Shown here in pieces: positions 23,401 through 35,400 of a DNA stretch of 64,000 bases; the first letter of the stretch is position 1, and each line of letters starts with the position of its first letter. The stretch covers positions 6,944,001-7,008,000 of the forward strand of contig NC_092679.1 of the NCBI RefSeq assembly GCF_964355755.1. Direction: 5' to 3'. A program made the position numbers and the translations under genes. The stretch is from Antedon mediterranea. Its lineage: Eukaryota; Echinodermata; Crinoidea; Comatulida; Antedonidae. The notes under the pieces are model-generated. The model had not been told where the DNA came from and searched no databases. It saw only the letters and a program-made list of their open reading frames with translations.

Positions 23401-26400
23401 TATCGTGATTAGCGTTATGATGAGAAAAGCAAAAGAAATTCCAATTGTAGTGTTTGTCAGCATAGACATTACATTCTCTCCATTCTGTAAATTGTTCTAA
23501 ATAATAAATAAAATGTTTATATACCAACAATTTAATAAGGCGCTAGTGTTTTTTAGTATTCTAACCTTGCAATAAAGGCGTAGGAAAATGTAAGTTAATT
23601 AGGTGGAAATAAGGAATAAATATGGCTTATATCGTCTAAAAATAATACATAATCTACAAAATTCATCGCAGTAACAATTTTAATTAGTTTTGAAAAGACA
23701 TCGAATTTATCATTAACGAAAAATAATTAATATTTTTATTTTTTATTTTTGAATGGTTATATTGGCGTAGCAAACTAAACAAATGCAGTTCCGCAAAGCT
23801 AGCTCACATAGTTCGGTTTCATGAGAACCACAAATGACGTCAGGTGACTGCATTTACACGTCACGCCACTGGTGACGTAATCGTACTGGTACAACGTTAT
23901 ACATCCCTCAGTTGACCATGTCCTAAAATGAATAATAGTGCTGTACTATAACAAGAAATATGTCAACAAATAGTCGTACAATTCGATATTTTGTAATGTT
24001 CAGTAATATTTCACCTTTAAATTTGAACATGGGAAATGTAGGCCTACTAACAATTACCAAAATGTCATCACGCGAGTAAAATTTCGCTTTCTCGTTTTTC
24101 TTTTTGTGGGTAAATTGCCAACATTTAGATCTCGTTTTCAGTAATGATCTTTTGCATAAATGTTTAAGATGTAAGGGAAAATTTAATATTTATAAATGAA
24201 AATATATATTAAAAAAAAGATAATATACACAAACATAATAAAATTGTTTATTTATAAAAATGATTATGTTTTGAAATTAAATAAAGGTGATTGAACTTCA
24301 CAAAAAAGAGAGAAAAAACCATTTAGATCTCGTTATTATTTACACATATTATATTCATATGATATTTTGACATTCTTGATACAGTATTTTGTAGGCTGTA
24401 ATACGCTCCAATGCACCCAGAAAATTCCATTTTTATTTGGCTAATTCTTCATTTACATAACTGGTATTTATTTTCTCTCAATCTAGTAATTTCTAAACAA
24501 AGAAAAAACTAATATTTTCCTGCAGGAAAAACTAAGACATAACAAAGTTATGTAACAAAGAAAATCTGACTTACGAATTTGGTCCATGTTCATGTGTAAA
24601 ATGACAAACTGGTAAATGTAGCAAACTCGGTTCGCTTTCTGAAGCTGAATTCTTCAACAATAATAATAACAACAATAATAATTATTTTTAAAAAAATATT
24701 TCGTACCGAGACTCAAACCTTTTTATTTTAACGATTGATTTTGATAAAAAATATTTGAAATCTGGAAGGAATAATAATAATTTGACACGGAAATAAAATA
24801 ACCCAATAATTTCGATGATAATAACAATAATTCAATGACATATTTTATTATCATATTTTAAAATTTAGTTGGCATCCGGTCAGCGTAAGATTAAATGAAT
24901 TCGATCCAACTCGGTCCTAAACCGTCTCAGCCAAAGTCAAGTCGGCCCCTAGTCAAGTCGGCCCCAAGTCAAGTCGGCCCCAAGTCAAGTCGCCCCGACT
25001 TCAACTCGGCCCATCATGGATAAATAAGTTATCAATTATTTAAGGGTCTTGCACACCTGAATAGCCTATTCACTACAAGCTATGCTTTCATTTAGGCTCC
25101 TCAACTTTATTTAAGTTATAAAGTGAAAGAAGGTGTGAAAGACCTCCAAAACTCTGCTTCGATTGATTTAATAATTCTTAACATTTTAAATAATACTTTG
25201 AAAGTATACTTTACTTAAATGTTTAAGTAAATGTTGGGTGTTGTTGTATAAAACAATTTATTACCGTAATATTATTGAACACAATCTCGCATTCACTGCT
25301 AATCGACTTGTTATTTTTGTCGTATACGGTAACTTCAATAATGTCAGACGCACCTGACAGAAATTCTCCTTCTCTGAAAATAGAATTCGTTAGGAATTTT
25401 GAGGATGTAGTAGTATAAAAGAGAAAAATTACAGTATATTGTAATTGAATTATTTGTAATTATCGACGGAGCGAGTGAGTGGCCGAGCGGTCAAGACAGT
25501 AGAACCGTAATACCATCAGGAACTCTGGGAGAACAGTCTGAAGAGGCTACCCAGTATAGGCCTAAAGAATAAATATATAAAAATAAGTAATTTAACTTAC
25601 ACGGTTTTATGTTCAGTTATATGTTCTACTTTTCCTATCAATCTTGCAACAAGTCTGTATGGTCCGTCTGGAAAATTAACCATATTGTGGTAACTATAGG
25701 CACTCCCCAACATATTGAATTGGATCAGTCTGGCGGTAGTAATAATGGTGTTTTGATGAACACCATATTATTTTTAATTTACGTATATACGTACTCATTT
25801 TGTACTTGTCTTTTTTAAAACTGACCTTTAGTATTGTCTTCAGTCGTAGTAGAAACTGTGATGATTTTTGTTTCAGACACAACAATAATAGAAGACAAAT
25901 TCGGTGATTGAGCTTCAAAATGTGTTGAAATATAATCTGTAAAATTATACAGTACAAACAAATTTAATCAATTAACGTTTATTTCATTTCATTTCATTTC
26001 ATTGTAACATTTATTTCCTTCATAATAATAATATACAAAATATAAATAATACAGTACAACAATTCATAGTTTAACCTATAATAATAACAACTTTATTTAA
26101 AAACGGATGCAACACTTGGATCACCAGATGGGTGTTTTTCACAAGGCCGTTACTTACTACAAAACTATTTACACAAGTTATCATTTACAGTACATAATGA
26201 TTAAAAAAAACTATAAAAAAAAAATAAAATAAAAAGGATTTCATGAAAAACATAGAGTTTCAAGTATATCTTATCTTTGGTCATTTATTATTTTTTTAAA
26301 TATATGTATATTAGGAGCTGTAATTGCATTTGAGTTTATAGCATTTAAACTATTCCATAGCTTTACGCCAGAATACGAGAAACTTTTCTTTTTGTACTCA

Positions 26401-29400
26401 GTGTTTGCCTTATGTAAACTTAGAATATCTTTTGATCTAGTAATATATGTTTGTTTGCGTTCATAGAATCTGTTTCTTAAGTAGGATGGTGTTAAGTTAT
26501 TCATTATTTTATACATTGTGACTTCTTCGTTGTAATATTGTTTTTCTTCTAAATTAGGCCAATTTAAATCTTTGAGCGCCTGTGAGCTAGCTAGAGTCAT
26601 ACCTAGATGTATGTGTAATTATTTTAGCCGCTCTATTTTGGAGTACTTGGAGTTTATGTTTGAGGGTTTGGTTACAACGACCCCTTACAACATTGCAGTA
26701 GTCAAAATGGTGAGCTATGATATAGTTGTACATTAATGATTGAATATTTTGAGGGAAACTATTGCTGCATTTTTTTAGATAGTACAGACCGGATATTACT
26801 TTATTTTTCACCTGATCTATTTGTTTATGCCATTTTAAATTTTCATCGATAATGACACCTAAATGTTTACAGTTACTTACTTTTTCAAGTTTTGTACCGT
26901 CTATATTAATATTAATATCCATGTTAATCAATTTATTTAATTTTTGATGTGTTCCTAAAATCATATATTCAGTCTTTTTAGTCGCGTGGACGCGACTCTA
27001 TAGTTCACTATGTCGGTCGGTCGGTCTGTCTGTCGGTCCGGTATCACTATGCGTTTTATCGCTTTTCTGTACTTTTTGAACTGTTTTGATGTACAGACAA
27101 TTAGTCGCGTGGGTGGACGCGACTCTATACTTCACTATGTCGGTCGGTCTGTCGGTCCAGTGTCACTATGCGTTTCATCACCTTTCTGTACTTTTTGAAC
27201 TGTTTTGATGTACAGACAATTAGTCGCGTGGGTGGACGCGACTCTATAGTTCACTATGTCGGTCGGTCTGTCGGTCCGGTATCACTCTGCGTTTTATCGC
27301 TTTTCTGTACTTTTTGAACTATTTTGATGTACAGACAATTAGTCGCGTGGGTGGACGCGACTCTATAGTTCACTATGTCGGTCGGTCTGTCGGTCTGTCT
27401 GTCGGTCCCGTATCACTATGCGTTTTATCGCTTTTCTGTACTTTTTGAACTGTTTTGACGTACAGACAATTAGTCGCGTGGGTGGACGCGACTCTATAGT
27501 TCACTATGTCGGTCGGTCTGTCGGTCTGTCTGTCGGTCCGGTATCACTATGCGTTTTATCGCTTTTCTGTACTTTTTGAACTGTTTTGATGTACAGAAAA
27601 GTTTTAAAGTACATTACTTTTTGAAAGTTCATTTTTTTCTGAGAGCACGCGACTTATGGCTGTTGGTCTTGTTAACATTTAGATTTAATTTGTTACTTGC
27701 TAACCATAGTTGTACATGTTTTAGATCAGTATTTACTTTGCTTATTATCGTGTATGTCTTTGGATGCATAATAATAACCTATGAACTAATGAATTGATAT
27801 GTTTAGGCTTTGTATATAGCCTGCCTATTGGATTCAACCAAGTATGATATCTTTGTTATGGAGGTTGCCTGCAGTGTCTTCGAGGTTGGTGTCAGAGTAG
27901 CTATATGGTTAACTTGCAGTTAATGTAGTTAGTACTTATATTATGCTCGAAATATCAATTAAAAAAAACCTTGATTCATTTCTTGCTTTACTTACTGTCA
28001 GTTGAGGGAATAGTCTGTAGTAGTGATGATGTTGGTAAATCATCAAAGTAGCCTGTATGGTCACGTGAAGTCGGATCTTCTGAGCCCGTGAGAAGGTTGT
28101 CAGTGTCTGTAATAGTTGGTTCTTCCAAATTTGAGATGGAAGTTTTTTGTTGGAAAGAAATTAGGTCATTCCTGTCTTCTGTGCTTCTGATGTCAGTAAA
28201 ACGTGGTGATGCGGTGTTTTGATCTTCTGGCATATCTACAATAACGTATATTTAATTAATTATGAAAGCTAATGAGTTGTAGATATAGGTTTATGTTACG
28301 GTACTGTAGCATTAGTGCCCATCAGGTGTTATGACGTCATTATATGATCAAACTCATTTTGTAGATGTGAATTCATGTAAAGAAGCGTGATAAGTAGAAG
28401 CAGCCTGCCGAAAATATATATTGTTTTGAACCAATTACCAACTTACTGTTAGTTGAGACAAGAGTCTTTTGTGTGGTTGGAATATCATCAAAGTTATCGG
28501 TGGTAGAATCACTTGTCGTTACTGTTAAATTAATAACATTTTTTTTGTTTGGTGCTTTTTTTTCCATATATTTTTTTTTGAATATCAAGTCAAGAAATTG
28601 TAAAACGTTTGTTTTTTTTCAAAACATTTATGTCAGTTCAAGTAGTATTATATTCATATAGCCTAGTTTATTTTGATTATTAGGCTATGCCTATCAACTT
28701 ACAGCAATTCTCCTCATCTGAATGGTCATTACAGTTGATGACGTCATCACATTGATATGAATCAATAATACATTGTCCATTTAAACATCGAAATTCAGAT
28801 TCTTCGCATGTATGAATGTCTTTAAAGATAAGTTGTATAGATTCAGTGTTTGCCAGTGTTATGATTACTTAGTTGGTAATTATAATGGTTAACGAAAGTC
28901 TCATCAATCACATACTAGGCTACTTTATTGCATATGGACATTTTGTATCTTAATTTACACAATTCTGAGAGACAGGATGTCAGACCAAAGCAATGTTCCG
29001 ACAATGGCGCCAATAAGGAATATTTTATACAACATTATGCATTACGTCATTTTCGTGCACTCTATTTTTTTCGCGACGACCGTACACCCGAATGCCCATG
29101 TTTTTTTGATACAATATCCAAGGTCTGGGGACGAAAATGTCAAACCAAACCCCCAAACGCATGGGCGCAATAAATTGACGTCATAAGTAAATTAACTGAC
29201 GTCATAAGTATTTAACTGACATCATAAGTAAATTAACTGACATAAATAAATTTACTGATGTCGTAAGTAAATTCACTGACGTCATAAGTAAATTGACTGA
29301 CGTCATAAGTAAATTCACTGACGTCATAAGTAAATTAACTGTAGGTTGAGGACATAACACATCGAAGTCTTCCTCTATGTGGCGCAAACATAAACCATGA

Positions 29401-32400
29401 ACTTACAACAATGTTCCTCATCTGAAGAATCTGCACATTCAGGATAAGTATCACACACACTGTATTCATCAATACATATATCTTCATTTGGACATTGAAA
29501 TTGGAATGCGTTACACTTATCTACAACATCAAAGAATGTCAGAAACTGTTATTTTAAGTGTAAAACTTGTTTAAGGCTAGTGCGCATGCGTATTAATATT
29601 TTTGTTACATGACGTAACATTTCCTATTTTCTTCTTTTTCTACAATATTTAGGTATATTTATTCATAAAAAGACACAATGCACTCTATCTTGTTTTGAGT
29701 CGACACAATCAAATAATGTACATATTTGAACAATATTACAATATCGAACTATCTCAAATCTATATATAAATTTACGTTTAGTTTTCCGATCGTGGTATAC
29801 ACTGTTTAAGTTTAATGGATGTCCATCTTAAAAAATACCCGCACACAATAATACGAGGATGCTTCGCATTTACCTATCTCTTTCTACAATAATTGTAGGT
29901 TCTGTATCGTTACATGTAATTTACGTACGTCTATCTCAATCGACTATGACAGTGGCAGTTTTAACAATTAAGTATTAAATCGCAAATGTTTTACTGTATT
30001 TAGTGGTATATTATTTATAGGCCTATAAAACATGAACAAAATATGGAGTGGATAAAGAATACATTTAAAATTGTTCCTCTTTGTACCCATCCTCTTCCCC
30101 ATCTCTCAACCCTAATGTTTAAATGAGTCCATTTGGACTCATTTTGTGACAAGTTTTTCTTTCGGAAGCAATTTCCATTTTAGTTGACTAAACATGTCTA
30201 TTTTAATGTATTATAGTCCCGCGGTACGTACATTTGAAATCATCAGTTTTTTTGTGCTGAAATTTCTGTGTATTCAAGAACCATCTGTGGGCATGAGCTA
30301 GATGGTACGCGAGCGTACCATTTAGTAAGACATAATTTAACGTAACATGCAAACAAATCTCAATAAACCGGCAAAATTGAATAAAGTACTATTGTTACCG
30401 ATGCTGATAGCCTAACCACACTCCTCCTATGGCTCGATCAGAACAGACCAAATGTTTTAAAATACTACTACTGTATTTCCTAATTCATAATGAACTTACA
30501 ACAATTCTCCTCATCTGATGAATCCTTACAATGACTAACGCCATCGCAAACATAGAATTCTGAAATACATTGCGTTTCTATGTAACTTTCGCATCGGAAT
30601 TGATATGCATTACATTCCTGGTCATCTACAGAATCAAAAAAAGAACGTTGAGTTTGAAGCATAGAGATATTAATTAAACTTAAAACGTAAGTGAAATATT
30701 TTATATAAACATTAATTATTTTACTTATCCCAATAGATATGTAGGTATTTTCCTTAAATTGTATTTACTTAGATAGAGGATTTTTATCATTTTTATGGTA
30801 GGCCTAAATGTTTCAATTAGCCTAAAATGCGAATGGTGGCTATACGGCCACTGGGGGCGTACTGTATTTTAAATCAAGGCTATATAATTACCAAGTAAAT
30901 GAGACGTTTCTCTCTAAAAATTCTCAGTTAGGACTGTGAAGTTTGAACGATTGTCATTAAGTATTTAAAATCATAGAGATACAGTTAGGGCTATATTAAA
31001 GAAACAAGCCCATAACATGACACACCAATTGATTGATTCATTACTCATAATCTTGCATCACATCAGTGAATTTTGTATTAGCTCCCAAACTAAACAATAG
31101 GCCTATAATAATGCGTTTAAAGATAAAATTACTAAACCTACTGCACATGAGTTCATCCGATCCATCATCACAATCTTCATATCCATCGCATACGAAGGCC
31201 GTGGGCGAACATTCACCACTTAAACATTGGGTTTGTTGATCATTACATACATATTGCGCTGTAACAGCAAATTGTATACAATATTATAATTATTATTATT
31301 TTTGACCGTCTATAACCGAACGCGCCTGCGATATGTGATATATACAAAAGCGCATGATACATTGTATATAACTTCGTTATTCTTTCAAAACCTCGTAGGC
31401 CTATTTATACAGAACATGATAAAAAGTTATTTATCGTGCTTATAAACTCTCATTTGCGGCTTAGGGAGTGGAGTTGAAATGGTAGTGAGTTACAACTAAA
31501 CCCTGGCACTAGTTATATAATAATGTAACCGAGGATGCTTACAACAATTAATCTCGTCGCTGCCATCACCGCAATCCTCGACAATATCACATATATAACC
31601 TTTGGCTATGCAGTTTCCAAAACGACACTGAAATTGTCCGGGGTTACATTCGTTACCTAATTACACAAAAGCAATGTTAAAGATGTATGTTTTAAAATGC
31701 CATTTTAATGTCACATAATAGTTATTCATTTTGTTCAAAAAATTGGATCGCAAAACAAATTATTTGCCGGGAAAACTGTAATTTAAAGCGAGTCAATTGA
31801 ATGTAATCGTTTATTGTCTTTTTATCAGTAAAAAACACTTTTTTTTCGACGAAGGTGATTAACATTATTAAATCTGCAAAATTACCTATTCAAAATAACC
31901 TTCATTTCTCATGTTTTTGGGGAATATTTTGTGTTTATTACAACAGTAATACAAAATATAGAACAAATCGCAACATTTCAATCCAAAGTTATGACGTCAC
32001 AGTCCGACACAATAACTTTTTCAATCATCGACCTTTTTTTTCCATAATCAAATACATATACAAATACAATAGAAAGATTCAATTCAATTCTATTTATTTT
32101 CATAAGATACATAATTGTGAAATAATATTACAGTATGTTTTTTTTTTAGATTAGAATGCACTTTGCTGGAGAAACATAAATAAGCCCAGAGGGCTTTAGG
32201 GCTAGTTACACCAGAAAAAAAATAATTCAAAAAGTACATATAATAAATGTTTCAAAAGTAGTCAATAAATAAATAAATGAAAATAAAATATGAATAAAGA
32301 AATAACAAGAATAAAGAAAAAATAATAAAAAATTTACATACACAAGCACAACAAGACACAGGACAAAAACACGTGACAGAACGAGGACAGAAGGGACCAA

Positions 32401-35400
32401 GACGCTGGACAAGAGTTAAAAAACTGGGTTAGAGGATAACGACTGAATTCTTAGGCGAGATCGATTGAATACTTTGATACCAACAATGATTTCTAGCTAA
32501 ACTTGAAGGATTCGAAAGAGTGAAAAGAATTCCATAAAATAGGGCCAGTGGATTTAATTGAGTTTCTTGGCTGTGGAATGGTTATTGATTGGGATATATT
32601 TATTAGATTTGCGGGTGTTATAATTGTGAACTTCGTTGTTTTTTTGTAAAGAATCGGTTAAATGTGATAGGAAGTTTCTGATTACTAAATTTGTGCATGA
32701 ACAAAGCAGTCTGTAATTTATTTATGTCGAAGATGTTAAAAGTTTTTACTTTGTAGAAAAGGGGTTTGGAATGAGTGAGGGGTTGGGAATGGGTACAGAT
32801 GCGGATCGCCTTTTTTTGTAGTTTAAAAAGTCTGTCAAGTCTTGTTGTTTCTGTGCTAGTCCATGGACAAAGTGTTTGGTGTTTAGAATGTGTGACAGCC
32901 CAAGCAATGTTGCAATAATTAATATGTGGCAGGATAATTAGGGTATTATAAAGGGAAAGTAAAATGTTTTGTGGGAAAGTGAATTTGAGTTTGTTTATTA
33001 TACCTATAGATCGAGAGATTGTGTTGGAAATTGTATTAATGTGACGCTTCCAGTTCAGTTTGTTGTCAATTGTCACTCCAAGGAATTACTATTTAAGAAG
33101 TGAATAAAGTTAGTTTTATCAATGTTTAATGAAAGTTTGTTAGTTTTCAACCAGTTTGAGACGTGGTGAATTTCGGAATTAAAAGTTGAAATTAATTGGT
33201 TACGGTCGGGATAAGAGATGAAAATATTGGAATCGTCGGCAAAAAGAACATAAGAAAAAGAACTTGAGGCTTGTTGGATATCATTGATGTAAATGAGGAA
33301 AAGGAGAGGTCCGAGTATAGATCTTTGGGGGACACCACAAGTCATAGGAAGGCAGCACGAGGAGTGAGAGTTAAAGGATGTGATTTGGGTTCAGTTTTGG
33401 AGGTAGTCCGAGAGTAGAGAGTAGGGAGTCCCACGAATACCATAGTTATAAAGTTTAGATAGTTTGATGGAATGATCAATTGTGTCGAAGGCTTTAGAAA
33501 GGTCAAGGAATAAGCCGATTGTGTGATGATGTTCAGAGAGGGCAGAGGAGATTTTGTTAAAGATATCGAGAACGGCAAGATCAGTGGAGTAGTTTGGTCT
33601 GAAGCCACATTGGTTGTCTTGAAGAATATTGTGATTGTGAAAAAAAGTTAAAAAGTCTATTATATATAAGACGTTCGATTATATTTGAAAAACACGATAG
33701 TAGAGAGATGGGACGATAGTTTGCAAAAGAGTGAGGGTTTCCTTTTTTATAAATTGGGATAATTTTAGAAGTTTTTAACTTAGGCTGTAGGGAATTTTCC
33801 GGTAGACAAGCACAGATTGAAGATGTATGTTAACTGTTCCGAAATTAGAGGTGCAATGTCTTTAACTACTTTTGGAGAAATATCATCAAGGCCCGGACTT
33901 TTACTGTTTTTGAATTTTGAGGTTATGTCAATAATTTCTTTTTTAGAAGTAGGAGCGAAAAAATTGAGTTTTTAATAGGATCTTTTAGAAAATCAGAATG
34001 GCTCCCGGAATGTTTGAGGCATACGTAGGACCTATTTCTGCAAAGTATCGGTTAAAATTAGTAGCAATATCTACGGGGTCGGTGAAGTTTACTTTGGCAT
34101 TGGTTGTGGGTTCGTTTGATGTGTTCAATAGAAGAAATACAGGAAAGTGATCAGTTATGTCGTTGAAAAGAACTCCTGGAGTGATGTTGTGTTTTATTAC
34201 GTTAGTGAAAATGTTGTCGATGAGGGTGGATGATTTGGTCGTAATTCTTGTAGCGTTGTCAATAAGAGAATATAGAGAGGCAGCGTACATTGTATTCAGA
34301 AAGTCATTGGTGGTTCCGTGGGTTGAGGAATTTAAAAGATCAAGATTAAAATCTCCACAAATGAACAAATGTTTATTCTCTTTAGACAAGGTATCAATTG
34401 AGGTAGATAGGTTGTTGTTGAATGTATGAATTGAGCTGTTGGGCGATCTATAAACGATTTCTATAAAAAGTGATTCGCATGATTGGTTAGATGTCAGGTT
34501 GATATCATGTCTGATCTTAAATTTTAGATCATTCGAAATGTACAAGGCAACTCCTCCGCCTTTCTTTCCTTTGCGGTCGGATTAGGCCATTGTATATCCT
34601 TGGATGTTAGTAAGTGGAGGAGGAGCATTGTTATTATTGAACCAGGTTTCACTGAATCCTATTATTGAAAATTTATGATTAAGAGTGTAAAGATAGTCAG
34701 TTATAGAATCAATATTTTTGGTTAGGCTACGGGAATGCATGTGTATTATACTGAATTTGTTATCTATATATAAATTTACGTAAGGGCAAAATTCGGTAAA
34801 TCGCGCCTTACTTCTAGAATTTTTACTCGATGGTATATAAAGTTGGTTCGTACTTTCGGTACTGATTTTAACCACCTGATGTAACCCTGTTTACTAATTA
34901 AATTATGTTAGATAATTAGTTATTGACGATTAAAACGAATTTAGGTTCAACGATTTGCCCCAAATAGGTGAGTTTTCCGATCGTGGTATACACTGTCTAA
35001 TGGATGTCCATCTTGAAAAATACCCGCCACAAAAATGCGAGGAGGCTTCGCATTTTCCTATCTCCTCCTACGATAATTGTTTTTAATAGCTGAAAACCGG
35101 TTGAACAGCTAGAGTACAGCATCATAATGTTGAAGACAGGCCGATTTTCTTTAAAAAATACTATTTTGATAGATTTAATATACGATTATACAAATGTATT
35201 GATTTGCGATGAATGGAACATCCCAATCTCTCAGTCTGCCAGAGTTTGGTTTAACACAAGTAGGTAAATATATGGGCCCTTTGAGAATAAACTTGCAATA
35301 CTTTGACAATACTGTAAATACTAACTATTTTTGGTCCTCATTTGAATCGAGCATTTCTTACTGTGAATGTTCGTACTGTTAGATGTAATATAAAAATATA

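Noticed and set aside
25470-25560. tRNA-Leu/Ser-like A box (GTGGCCGAGCGGTCAAG)
   Set aside because: No convincing B box or fold follows. At most a SINE head fragment.
26980-27600. CRISPR-like look of five regularly spaced repeats
   Set aside because: Units of ~120 bp are repeated whole with no unique spacers, inside a eukaryotic intron. It is a tandem array.
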